Shown: positions 25,483 through 33,525 of the stretch, piece after piece
How the letters are laid out: each line of letters opens with the position of its first letter
How positions within the stretch are numbered: the first letter of the stretch is position 1
Assembly (NCBI GenBank): GCA_963843565.1
Contig: CAWJKY010000003.1
Span: 1,860,001 to 1,924,000, forward strand
Origin: DASZQY01 sp963843565
Lineage (GTDB): Bacteria > Pseudomonadota > Alphaproteobacteria > Rhizobiales > Kaistiaceae
DNA length: 64,000 bases
Direction of reading: 5' to 3'
The notes under the pieces: model-generated
Database searches by the model: none
What the model saw: the letters and a program-made list of their open reading frames with translations, nothing else
What the model was told of the DNA's origin: nothing
Made by a program: the position numbers and the translations under genes

Positions 25483-26992
25483 CGTCGGCTACCTCCCCGC
25501 CGGTGACGGCGCGCAGCGTGAACCGGAAGACGGTACCGCCGCCGGGGTTCGCCTCGGCCCAGATTCGCCCGCCGTGGGCGTCGACGATGGTGCGTGAAAT
25601 GGACAGCCCCACACCCATGCCCTGCAATTTGGTCGTTATGAACGGCTGAAACAACTGCTCCTGAATCTCCGGGGCGATGCCGGGGCCGGTATCGGCGACG
25701 GAAACCTCCACCATATCGTCGGGCAACAGCCGGCTCGCCACCACCAGTTCGCGGTTCTCGACCTCGCCCATGGCGTCGACGGCGTTGCGCATCAGGTTCA
25801 AGAGCACCTGCTGGATCTGGACGCGGTCGGCAAGCACGAGGTCGACGTGCGAATCGAACTGGAAACTGACGCGGACGCCATGCTCCTTGGCGCCGACCAG
25901 GGCAAGGGCGCTGGCCTCCTCGACCATCTTGGCGAGGCTTTCGACGCGCCGTTCGCTCTCGCCGCGGCTGACGAAATCGCGCAGCCGGCGGATGATCTGG
26001 CCGGCGCGGAGCGCCTGATCGGCGGCCTTGTCGAGGGCGTCGCGGGCTCTCGCCGGGCGGTCGCCGGCGGTGTCCTCGATCAGCCGGCGCGAACCTTTCA
26101 GGTAGTTGGCGATGGCGGTCAGCGGCTGGTTGAGTTCGTGGGCGAGGGCCGAGGCCATCTCGCCCATCGCCGTCAACCGCGAGATATGGACGAGTTCCGA
26201 CTGGAGCTCCTGAAGGCGCGCCTCGGTGCCCTGGCGTTCGGACAGGTCGCGAACAAAGCCGGTGAAGAAACGCCGGTTGCTGGAGCGCATCTCGCCGACG
26301 GCGAGCTCCATGGGAAAGGTCGAGCCGTCCTTGCGTTCGCCGACGACGACGCGGCCGATGCCGATGATGCGGCGCTCGCCGGTGGTGAGGTAGCGGTCGA
26401 GGTAGGAGTCGTGCGCCTGACGATAGGGCGCCGGCATGAGCATGGCGACGTTGTGGCCGAGAACCTCGCCGGCCTCGTAGCCGAAGAGGCGCTCGGCGGC
26501 GGCGGAGAACGAGGTCATCGACCCGTGCTCGTCGATGACGATCATGGCGTCGGGAACGGTGTCGAGGATCGACTGGAGGTGGGCCTCGCGGGCGCGCAGC
26601 GCGGTATCGCGTTCGACCGCGACGCGGCGGCTGCGCATCAGCCGCTCGCCGAACCAGGCGGTGCCGGCGCCGACCACTGCGAAGACCGCGCCGTCCATGA
26701 GGCTCGACGGGCTCGTCCAGGCCGGGCCTTCGACGAAGATTGCCGAAGCGAGGAGCGCCAGGGCGGTCGCCAGGAGACCGGGGCCGAAGCCACCCCACAC
26801 GGCGGCGGCCAGAACGGCCGGAACGAACAGAACCAGCAGCGGCACCGTGCCGAGGACCGGCGTCAGCAGCAGGCGGAGGACGAGCGCGATCGCCACGGCC
26901 GCCACCGCGGCCGCATAGGCCGGGAGCCGCCCGCCCGATAGACGGGCCAACACAAGCCCAAGGGGCCTATCGCCGGAGGCGGTAACTGCCAC
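25472..26992 (-). CDS. fixL: FixL-type oxygen-sensing histidine kinase
   Basis: A 506-residue membrane sensor. The N-terminus (about 23-115) has roughly four hydrophobic segments. A haem-type PAS domain (about 145-255) follows, then the dimerisation domain with phospho-His285 in ASALAHELNQPL and a C-terminal ATPase (DTGPGIAPEIQ, GMGVGLSISRTIV). The PAS carries the haem-ligand region PYRQAHDSYLDRY (His194) and the FixL arginine in IIGIGRVV (Arg214), so oxygen binding is expected. Kinase activity should rise when oxygen falls. The GTG at 26992 is chosen because GGAGA stands nine bases upstream; a TTG at 27007 is the alternative. The membrane-anchored form resembles Sinorhizobium FixL rather than the soluble Bradyrhizobium one. 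Confidence 0.92.
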   Translation of the reverse strand: MAVTASGDRPLGLVLARLSGGRLPAYAAAVAAVAIALVLRLLLTPVLGTVPLLVLFVPAVLAAAVWGGFGPGLLATALALLASAIFVEGPAWTSPSSLMDGAVFAVVGAGTAWFGERLMRSRRVAVERDTALRAREAHLQSILDTVPDAMIVIDEHGSMTSFSAAAERLFGYEAGEVLGHNVAMLMPAPYRQAHDSYLDRYLTTGERRIIGIGRVVVGERKDGSTFPMELAVGEMRSSNRRFFTGFVRDLSERQGTEARLQELQSELVHISRLTAMGEMASALAHELNQPLTAIANYLKGSRRLIEDTAGDRPARARDALDKAADQALRAGQIIRRLRDFVSRGESERRVESLAKMVEEASALALVGAKEHGVRVSFQFDSHVDLVLADRVQIQQVLLNLMRNAVDAMGEVENRELVVASRLLPDDMVEVSVADTGPGIAPEIQEQLFQPFITTKLQGMGVGLSISRTIVDAHGGRIWAEANPGGGTVFRFTLRAVTGGEVADDAR

Positions 26993-27049
26993 TGATCCGG
27001 TCTCCAACGTTGCCCGGCCCGGCCGAAATGGCGGGTTTAGGGCCGCTGC

Positions 27050-27067
27050 CTACGGGAAATCCCGTAG
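27050..27067. promoter_or_regulatory. Perfect palindrome in the fixL-fixK divergent region (possible FixJ site)
   Basis: CTACGGGA and TCCCGTAG form 8-bp arms around AA. The site is 98 bases before fixK and 58 before fixL. FixJ activates fixK promoters from upstream sites, so position and symmetry fit a FixJ operator. The match to characterised FixJ sites is not exact. Confidence 0.45.
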
Positions 27068-27111
27068 GGAGATTACCTGAATTTCGCGTCCCCTTGGCGC
27101 TGACTAAACCT

Positions 27112-27125
27112 TTGATGTCGATCAA
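27112..27125. promoter_or_regulatory. Perfect FNR/FixK box upstream of fixK
   Basis: TTGATGTCGATCAA matches the FNR/FixK consensus TTGAT-N4-ATCAA at all ten defined positions. It ends 22 bases before the fixK ATG. Activating boxes usually sit near -41, so this place suggests FixK (or another Fnr) binding over or just after the promoter, as in negative autoregulation. Confidence 0.8.
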
Positions 27126-27147
27126 CCCTTCGCCGAGGGAGCCACTC

Positions 27148-27855
27148 ATGCAACACCACCTTGCCACACCCGCCACCACCACAGCGACCAGGGCCTATGC
27201 CCGGGCATCGGCCGCGACGCTCGAAGCATCGCTGGGCGAGGTACATACACTGGCCGGCGCCTTCGAGATGTTGGGCGCCCCCCTGCCCTACGACCGCAAC
27301 GGGGAGATCTACGGCGAAGACGAGCCGGCGGAATATTTCTATCAGGTCGTCACCGGAGCCGTGAGAACCTACAAGCTGCTGGAGGACGGCCGCCGACAGA
27401 TCGGCGCCTTCTACCTGCCGGGCGACGTGTTCGGCCTGGAGGCCGGCGAGAGCCACGGCTTCACGGCCGAGGCGGTGATGGCCTCCACGGTCCGGGTCGC
27501 CAAGCGCGGCGGTGTCATCGCGCTTGCCGCCCGCGACAGCGCGATTGCGGCCGAGCTGTGGATGGCGACCGCCAAGTGCCTGCGCTCGGCGCAGGAACAC
27601 ATGATGCTGCTCGGCCGTCGCAACGCCGAGGAGCGGGTGGCGACGTTCCTGCTCGACATGTCACGGCGCGAATCGAACGAGCAGACAATCGAACTGCCAA
27701 TGTCGCGGCAGGACATCGCCGACTTCCTTGGACTGACCATCGAAACGGTGTCGCGGACGCTGACCCAGCTTCAGCAGAAGGCCGCCATCGAGCTGCCCAG
27801 CGCCCGGCGGGTGCTGGTCCGCTGCCGGGCCAGCCTGCAGCGCCTCAACGCCTGA
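27148..27855 (+). CDS. fixK: FixK-like Crp/Fnr-family transcription regulator
   Basis: A 235-residue regulator. The cyclic-nucleotide-binding-like beta roll (about 45-140) includes GAFYLPGDVFGLE. A long dimer helix precedes a C-terminal HTH with LPMSRQDIADFLGLTIETVSRTLTQLQ, where the ETVSR recognition helix reads FNR-type boxes. There is no N-terminal cysteine cluster, so it does not bind an oxygen-labile iron-sulfur centre as Fnr does. That makes it FixK-type, with oxygen control passed down from FixL/FixJ. The ATG at 27148 has GGGAG seven bases upstream. It lies divergent to fixLJ and is followed after 36 bases by a universal stress protein gene. Confidence 0.9.
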   Translation: MQHHLATPATTTATRAYARASAATLEASLGEVHTLAGAFEMLGAPLPYDRNGEIYGEDEPAEYFYQVVTGAVRTYKLLEDGRRQIGAFYLPGDVFGLEAGESHGFTAEAVMASTVRVAKRGGVIALAARDSAIAAELWMATAKCLRSAQEHMMLLGRRNAEERVATFLLDMSRRESNEQTIELPMSRQDIADFLGLTIETVSRTLTQLQQKAAIELPSARRVLVRCRASLQRLNA

Positions 27856-27891
27856 GGGAATCGCCACCCACCAAACAGGAAGGAGGACGCC

Positions 27892-28722
27892 ATGTTCAGA
27901 ACCATTCTCGTTCATGTGGACACCTCCGAACTCGCGACGGCGCGGACAAGGCTCGCAGTCCACCTCGCCAAACAGTTCGACGCCACCGTCATCGGGGTGA
28001 CGGCCGGGCTGCCGCGCATCCCCGCCGAGGTCTACGCGGGCGGCTATGGGGCCACCGTCGTCGGACCCGACTACACCGACTTCGACCGCAAGCACCTCGA
28101 GACCGAATTCGGGGTGGCGCGCATGATCTTCGATACGGTCACGGTCAGTTCCGGGATCGAGGCGGACTGGCGGACGGCGCTCGACATGCCCTCTTCGGCC
28201 ATCGTCAACGCAGCGGCAGCCGCCGACCTCCTCGTGCTCGGCGCGGGCGGCAAATCCGCCCTCGGCGATCTCAGCGGACCGTCGGTCGGCGAAGTGGTCA
28301 TGCGCGTCGGGCGGCCGGTATTGGTGGTGCCCAACGGCGACGACCACCTCGATGCAAAGCGAATCGTCGTCGCCTGGAAGGACACGCCCGAGGCTCAGCG
28401 CGCGATCGCGGATGCGGTGCCGTTCATGAAACGCGCCCGTCAGGTCATGCTGATCTCGGTGCAAGAGGGCGAAACGCATCCCGCCGACCTCGACGAGGCG
28501 GAAGCCTATCTCGTGCGCCACGGGATCGCCGCCAAAGCGGAAGCGATCCCGCGCGCGAGCGGGTCGGTCGCCGACGCGATCCTCGACCATGCGCGCGCCC
28601 ACAAGGCCGACCTCATCGTGTCCGGCGCCTATGGCCACGGCCGGCTCAGGGAATGGGTGTTCGGCGGCGTCACCCGAGGGCTTCTCGCCCGCGCACCGGT
28701 GCCCTGCCTGCTCAGCCATTGA
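27892..28722 (+). CDS. Universal stress protein with two Usp domains
   Basis: A 276-residue protein with tandem Usp folds (about 1-150 and 160-276). The second domain ends with the ATP-binding-type motif VSGAYGHGRLREWVFGGVTR, preceded by HKADLIV. The strong AGGAAGGAGG lies close before the ATG. Tandem Usp proteins are commonly induced by oxygen limitation and starvation. Its place 36 bases after fixK and before an alcohol dehydrogenase suggests a co-regulated low-oxygen survival set. Which step it protects is unknown. Confidence 0.9.
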   Translation: MFRTILVHVDTSELATARTRLAVHLAKQFDATVIGVTAGLPRIPAEVYAGGYGATVVGPDYTDFDRKHLETEFGVARMIFDTVTVSSGIEADWRTALDMPSSAIVNAAAAADLLVLGAGGKSALGDLSGPSVGEVVMRVGRPVLVVPNGDDHLDAKRIVVAWKDTPEAQRAIADAVPFMKRARQVMLISVQEGETHPADLDEAEAYLVRHGIAAKAEAIPRASGSVADAILDHARAHKADLIVSGAYGHGRLREWVFGGVTRGLLARAPVPCLLSH

Positions 28723-28758
28723 CGGGCGGGCGACAAGTCCGATTCGTGCCCTAAGATC

Positions 28759-29748
28759 ATGGCCATGCGCGCCATGGTGCTGAGAGCCGTACGCCAGCCT
28801 CTGGTCGAAGAGGAGCGCCCGACGCCGGAACCCGGCCCGGGCGAGGTGCGCGTTGCGATCGAGGCATGCGGTGTGTGCCGCACCGACCTGCACGTGGTCG
28901 ACGGCGAGCTGCCCAATCCGAAACTCCCGATCGTCCCCGGCCATGAGATCGTCGGGCGGGTCGACGCACTCGGCGAAGGGGTCAGCGGCTTCGTCATGGG
29001 CGAGCGCGTCGGCGTGCCGTGGCTCGGGCACACCTGCGGCCACTGCCCCTACTGCCTGAGCGACCGCGAGAACCTGTGCGACGATCCGCTGTTTACCGGC
29101 TACACGCGCGACGGCGGCTTCGCGACCCACGCCATCGCCGACGCGGAATTCACCTTCAAGCTCGACCCGGGGGCGGACGCGGCGGCGACGGCGCCGCTGA
29201 TGTGCGCCGGGCTGATCGGGTGGCGGGCGCTGAAGGCGGCAGGCGACGGCAAGGCGATCGGCCTCTACGGATTCGGGGCGGCGGCGCACATCATCGCGCA
29301 GGTCTGCGGCTGGCAGGGGCGAACGGTGTTCGCGTTCACGCGGGCCGGCGACCGGGAGGGACAGGATTTCGCCCGCTCGCTCGGCGTGGCGTGGGCGGGG
29401 GGATCAGACGAAATGCCGCCCGAGGAACTCGATGCGGCGATCATCTTCGCGCCGGTCGGAAGCCTCATTCCGGCGGCATTGAAAGCGGTGCGCAAGGCCG
29501 GGCGGGTGATCGCGGCCGGCATCCACATGAGCGACATCCCGAGTTTCCCCTACCGCGACCTGTGGGAGGAACGGGTGATCGCCTCGGTCGCCAACCTGAC
29601 GCGGCAGGACGCGACCGAGTTTCTGGCGCTGGCGCCCAAGGCCGGAATCAGGACGCAGACGACGACCTATCCCCTCGCCGACGCCAATCAGGCACTGGCG
29701 GACCTGCGCGAAGGCCGCCTGCACGGCGCGGCGGTGCTGGTGCCCTAG
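28759..29748 (+). CDS. Zinc-dependent alcohol dehydrogenase
   Basis: A 329-residue medium-chain dehydrogenase. It has the catalytic zinc ligands Cys in ACGVCRTDLH and His-Glu in PGHEIVGRV, and a structural zinc loop with cysteines in TCGHCPYCLSDRENLC. The nucleotide-binding region is GLYGFGAAAHI. It is most like AdhA-type enzymes that interconvert alcohols and aldehydes with NAD(H). It lies 36 bases after the universal stress protein gene. Redox balancing under low oxygen would fit its place beside fixK. Three nearby ATGs (28759, 28765, 28774) make the exact start uncertain. Confidence 0.9.
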   Translation: MAMRAMVLRAVRQPLVEEERPTPEPGPGEVRVAIEACGVCRTDLHVVDGELPNPKLPIVPGHEIVGRVDALGEGVSGFVMGERVGVPWLGHTCGHCPYCLSDRENLCDDPLFTGYTRDGGFATHAIADAEFTFKLDPGADAAATAPLMCAGLIGWRALKAAGDGKAIGLYGFGAAAHIIAQVCGWQGRTVFAFTRAGDREGQDFARSLGVAWAGGSDEMPPEELDAAIIFAPVGSLIPAALKAVRKAGRVIAAGIHMSDIPSFPYRDLWEERVIASVANLTRQDATEFLALAPKAGIRTQTTTYPLADANQALADLREGRLHGAAVLVP

Positions 29749-29749
29749 G

Positions 29750-29770
29750 CGCGCGCCGCGATGGCGCGCG
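29750..29770. terminator. Hairpin between convergent adh and DUF4342 genes
   Basis: CGCGCGCC pairs with GGCGCGCG around a five-base loop in the 28-base space between two convergent stop codons. There is no run of T, so termination strength is uncertain, but place and symmetry suggest a bidirectional terminator. Confidence 0.45.
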
Positions 29771-29776
29771 GGGCGT

Positions 29777-30127
29777 TCAAAGGTCGATGGTAACGCCCCG
29801 GTCGGCGTCGGCCTTCTTGCCGGGCTTCGCCGAACCGGCCTTGTCGTCCGGCTCCTCGACCCGCACGACCTCGATGGTCGCGTGAGCCACAAGCGCGGCA
29901 AACGCCCCAAGCACCGCCAGCCACGGGGCCGCCAGGGCGACCGCGCCGCCGGCAATGGCACCGACGTTCATCGGGATTTCGAGGATCGGCTCGCCGCTGG
30001 ACCCCTTGATCTTGATGCGCCGGACGTGGCCTTCGGCGAGCAGTTCCCTGACCCGGTCGACGAGCTTGCCGCCGGCAACCTGGAATTCCTCGGTGAAGGT
30101 TCTTTCAGAACCCGACCTGGTACCCAT
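29777..30127 (-). CDS. DUF4342 domain-containing protein
   Basis: A 116-residue protein. The N-terminal helical part FTEEFQVAGGKLVDRVRELLAEG precedes HVRRIKIKGSSGEPILEIPMNVG, then two hydrophobic stretches (AIAGGAVALAAPWLAVLGAFAALVAHATIEVV) and a charged tail. This is the DUF4342 pattern, seen in Gram-positive and alphaproteobacterial genomes with unknown function. It is probably anchored in the membrane by the hydrophobic hairpin. It faces away from the Mla operon, sharing a 250-base divergent control region. Confidence 0.8.
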   Translation of the reverse strand: MGTRSGSERTFTEEFQVAGGKLVDRVRELLAEGHVRRIKIKGSSGEPILEIPMNVGAIAGGAVALAAPWLAVLGAFAALVAHATIEVVRVEEPDDKAGSAKPGKKADADRGVTIDL

Positions 30128-30375
30128 GACGGACCCTCTCTCTTTCGATTAACCCGCTGAATTTCCTAATCCTTAAGTTGGTTGTGGCATTGCAGATCAT
30201 CAAGTGCGCGGGGGGCCGGCGACCGACTTTTTATTTGCGGGCGGCGCACGGCCGCCACAAATGAACGTCAGATAGCTGCCCCAACAAGGGAGACGCACTT
30301 GACCGACCCCGCGGCACCTCCGGATCATCGTCTGCGCCGCGCCGGCATTTTTCCCGCACGACCGGATCGGGCACG

Positions 30376-31509
30376 TTGAGCGCCCAACCGCTGATTGCAG
30401 GTACGCTCCACGGCGACCGCCTCGAACTGAAGACCGCTGGCGCGTGGACGATCGACAACGCCACGGCGCTGACCGCAGCAGTGGACGCGGCGGTCAAGCA
30501 GGCGAGCGCAGCCCGCGCCGTCACCATCGACATCGCCGACATCGCGCCGCTCGACACCTTCGGGGCGTGGCTCATCGAGCGGATGCTGCGCGACAACCGC
30601 GCGGCAGGACGCGACGCGCACCTGACGGCAGTGCCGGAGCGCTATGCCGACCTTCTGGAAGAAGTGCACAGGACGCCCGAACTCGCGCCGGCACTGCCGC
30701 GCCGGTTTTCGCCGGCGCGCGAACTCGACCGCCTCGGGCGCCGTGCCGCCGGCGCGGTCAGCGACCTCGCCGAGACGGTCGCCATGGCCGGCGCACTGTT
30801 CGTGGCGGTCGGCCGCGCCATCCGGCAGCCACGACGCTTCCGCCCGACCTCCATCGTCTATCACCTCGACCGGGTCGGCTGGCAGGCGATCGGTATCATC
30901 CTGCTCATCACGGTCCTGATCGGCGCGATCATTGCCCAGCAGGGCATCTTCAACTTCCGCCGCTTCGGCGCCGAGGAATACGCGGTCAACCTGGTCGGCA
31001 TTCTGGTGCTTCGCGAGATCGGCGTGCTGATCGTGGCGATCATGATCGCCGGGCGCTCGGGCAGCTCGTATACGGCTGAGCTCGGCTCGATGAAGATGCG
31101 CGAGGAGATCGACGCGCTTCGGACCATGGGCATCGACCCGGTCGAGGTGCTGATCCTGCCGCGGGTGATCGCGCTGATGATCGCGCTGCCGATCCTCACC
31201 TTCCTCGGATCGATGGCGGCGCTGGTCGGCGGCGAGCTGACCGCCTGGGTCTACGGCGGCATGAGCCCGGCGGCATTTCTGGCACGCCTCAAGGACGCGG
31301 TCTCGGTCGACGATTTCCTGGTCGGGCTGGTCAAGGCGCCGGTGATGGCGTTCGTGGTCGGGCTGGTCGCCTGCGCGGAAGGGCTGAAGGTCGCTGGCAG
31401 TGCCGAATCGCTCGGCCTCAAGACGACCTCATCGGTGGTCAAGGCGATCTTCCTGGTGATCGTGCTCGACGGCTTCTTCGCGATCTTCTTCGCCGCGATC
31501 GGCATGTGA
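30376..31509 (+). CDS. MlaE-type ABC permease with fused N-terminal STAS (MlaB-like) domain
   Basis: A 377-residue inner-membrane permease of a phospholipid-transport complex. Residues about 1-95 form a STAS domain (VTIDIADIAPLDTFGAWLIERML), equivalent to a separate MlaB. Residues about 130-375 are the MlaE permease with GIFNFRRFGAEEYAVNLVGILVLREIG, MKMREEIDALRTMGIDP and LPILTFLGSMAALVGG. The only available start before the STAS domain is a TTG at 30376, overlapping a short upstream open frame (30299-30378, TTG start, AAGGGAG before it) that could couple translation. MlaF and MlaD genes follow at six-base gaps. Confidence 0.9.
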   Translation: MSAQPLIAGTLHGDRLELKTAGAWTIDNATALTAAVDAAVKQASAARAVTIDIADIAPLDTFGAWLIERMLRDNRAAGRDAHLTAVPERYADLLEEVHRTPELAPALPRRFSPARELDRLGRRAAGAVSDLAETVAMAGALFVAVGRAIRQPRRFRPTSIVYHLDRVGWQAIGIILLITVLIGAIIAQQGIFNFRRFGAEEYAVNLVGILVLREIGVLIVAIMIAGRSGSSYTAELGSMKMREEIDALRTMGIDPVEVLILPRVIALMIALPILTFLGSMAALVGGELTAWVYGGMSPAAFLARLKDAVSVDDFLVGLVKAPVMAFVVGLVACAEGLKVAGSAESLGLKTTSSVVKAIFLVIVLDGFFAIFFAAIGM

Positions 31510-31515
31510 GGCGGC

Positions 31516-32307
31516 ATGGACGCGCGCACCCACACCGGCATCAACGCCATCGAAGTCGACGACCTCACCGTCGGCTTCGGCAAGGCAACCGTGCTCGATC
31601 ACCTGTCGCTCAACGTGCGCTCCGGCGAGATCCTCGGCGTGGTCGGCGGTTCGGGCGCCGGCAAGTCGGTGCTGCTCAGGACGATCATCGGGCTCATCCC
31701 CAAGCGGCGGGGCCGCATCTCCGTGTTCGACGTGGTCGCCGGCGAATCGGGCGAGCGCGCCTGGGAGGGCATCGAGCGACGCTGGGGCATCCTCTTCCAG
31801 CAGGGCGCGCTGTTCTCGTCACTGAGCGTGCGCGAGAACATCGAATTTCCCATGCGGCAGCATCTCGACCTGTCTCCGGCGATGATGGCGGAGCTGGCGA
31901 TGGTCAAGCTGGAGATGGTGGGCCTTGCCCCCGAGGACGCCGACAAGGCGCCGGCGGAACTTTCCGGCGGCATGACCAAGCGCGTCGGCCTGGCGCGGGC
32001 GCTCGCCCTGGACCCGGAGATCGTGTTTCTCGACGAGCCGACCTCTGGTCTCGACCCGGTCGCCGCCGGCGACTTCGACCAGTTGATCCGCACGCTGCAA
32101 GAGACCCTCGGGATCACGGTCTTCATGGTCACCCACGACCTCGACAGCCTGAAGAACGCCTGCGACCGGGTCGCGGCGCTGGCCGACGGCAGGATCGTCG
32201 TCGAGGGAACGCTGAGCGAGGTGCTGGCCTCCACCCATCCGTGGGTGAAGGAGTATTTCGCCGGCCGACACCGCTTGAACGGACATCAGGCAACAGAACG
32301 GACCTGA
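31516..32307 (+). CDS. MlaF-type ABC ATP-binding protein
   Basis: A 263-residue ATPase of the phospholipid-transport (Mla) system. Walker A is GGSGAGKSV at about 47-55, the signature is LSGGMTKRVGLARAL, Walker B is IVFLDEPTSGLDP, and the switch His is in MVTHDLDS. The SGGMTKR form of the signature is typical of MlaF and related lipid ABC ATPases. It lies six bases after the fused MlaBE gene and six before the MCE gene, so it belongs to the same operon. It drives lipid movement between the inner membrane and the periplasmic MCE ring. Confidence 0.93.
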   Translation: MDARTHTGINAIEVDDLTVGFGKATVLDHLSLNVRSGEILGVVGGSGAGKSVLLRTIIGLIPKRRGRISVFDVVAGESGERAWEGIERRWGILFQQGALFSSLSVRENIEFPMRQHLDLSPAMMAELAMVKLEMVGLAPEDADKAPAELSGGMTKRVGLARALALDPEIVFLDEPTSGLDPVAAGDFDQLIRTLQETLGITVFMVTHDLDSLKNACDRVAALADGRIVVEGTLSEVLASTHPWVKEYFAGRHRLNGHQATERT

Positions 32308-32313
32308 GGCAAA

Positions 32314-33525
32314 ATGGAAATCAGGGCACGCTACGTCATCATCGGGCTGTTTGTACTGGCGGCGATCTTCGCCGGCTTCGGCTTTGTCTACTGGCTGAAC
32401 AACACCGCCGGGATCGGCCCGCGCTCCACCTACCGGGTCGCCTTCGCCGGATCGGTGTCGGGGCTGTCGGTGGGCTCGCCGGTGCTCTTCAACGGCCTGG
32501 TGGTGGGCGAAGTGACCGGCCTGGCGCTCGTTCCCGACAAGCCCGAAGAGGTCATGGCGACCATCGCGGTCGACGCCAGCACGCCGGTGAGGACCGACAC
32601 GCACGTCGGCCTCGACTTCCGCGGGCTCACCGGAACGGCCACGGTGGCGCTAGCCGGCGGTACGGCCGCGGCGACGTTCGCGGTCGGCGAGACGCCGACG
32701 CTGACCGCCGACGCCAACGCCATGAAGGACATGACGACGGCCGCGCGCGATGTGCTCGCCAACATCGACAAGCTGATCTCCGACAACAAGGCGCCGATCA
32801 CCGACGCCATCGCCAACATCGACACCTTCTCGAAGGCGCTCGGCGCAAACTCCGACAAGGTCGACGGCATCATGAAGGGGCTGGCGAAGCTTGCCGGCGC
32901 CGGTGGCGAGGAGAACCTGGTCAACTACGACCTGACGGCGCCGACCACGTTCCCGCCGATCGCCGCGCTGCCGACGGTGCAGCTCGCCGTGTCGACGCCG
33001 ACGGCGGTGATCTCGCTCGATTCGCGCAACATCACCGTGCAGACGGCGGATGGCGAGGCGCCCGGATTCCCGGCGGCAAACTGGGCCGACAACGTGCCGC
33101 AACTGGTGCGCACGCGCCTTATCGCAGGCTTCGAGAACGCCGGCTACATGAAGGTCGGCGCCGACGACGGCAGCGTGACGGCGGACTACAAGCTGCTGGT
33201 CGACATCCGCCGCTTCCGAGTCTCCATCAAGCCCGCCGCCAGCGGCGACGTCGACGTGTCGGCGAAACTGGTCAATGCCAACGGCGACGTGGTCAACGCG
33301 AAGATCTTCTCCGCGTCGGTTCCCGACGCCAACATCGACGACGCGACCACCTCGATCGCGGCGGTCAACAGCGCCTTCGGGAAGGTCGCGACCGATCTGA
33401 TCGTGTGGGCGCTCGATGCGCTGGACGCCGACGCCGGCCAGCCGCCGGTGGAGGGCCCCGCCGCGGCGACCGATTCAACGGCCGCGCCGACGCTCGACCA
33501 GCCTGCCCCCGCTACGACGCAGTAG
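32314..33525 (+). CDS. MlaD-type MCE protein fused to an ABC-transport auxiliary (PqiC-like) domain
   Basis: A 403-residue inner-membrane-anchored periplasmic protein. Residues 8-27 form the anchor helix and 36-118 the MCE domain (YRVAFAGSVSGLSVGSPVLFNGLVVGEV). A helical linker leads to a second domain at about 205-372 with the pattern YDLTAP, LDSRNITV, WADNVPQLVRTRLIAGFENAG, ADYKLLVDIRRF and VNSAFGKVATDLIVWAL. That second domain matches the ABC-type transport auxiliary lipoprotein family, which elsewhere is a separate outer-membrane lipoprotein. Here it is joined to MlaD and would have no lipid anchor of its own. The 3' end overlaps the convergent P-type ATPase gene by 14 bases. Confidence 0.85.
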   Translation: MEIRARYVIIGLFVLAAIFAGFGFVYWLNNTAGIGPRSTYRVAFAGSVSGLSVGSPVLFNGLVVGEVTGLALVPDKPEEVMATIAVDASTPVRTDTHVGLDFRGLTGTATVALAGGTAAATFAVGETPTLTADANAMKDMTTAARDVLANIDKLISDNKAPITDAIANIDTFSKALGANSDKVDGIMKGLAKLAGAGGEENLVNYDLTAPTTFPPIAALPTVQLAVSTPTAVISLDSRNITVQTADGEAPGFPAANWADNVPQLVRTRLIAGFENAGYMKVGADDGSVTADYKLLVDIRRFRVSIKPAASGDVDVSAKLVNANGDVVNAKIFSASVPDANIDDATTSIAAVNSAFGKVATDLIVWALDALDADAGQPPVEGPAAATDSTAAPTLDQPAPATTQ

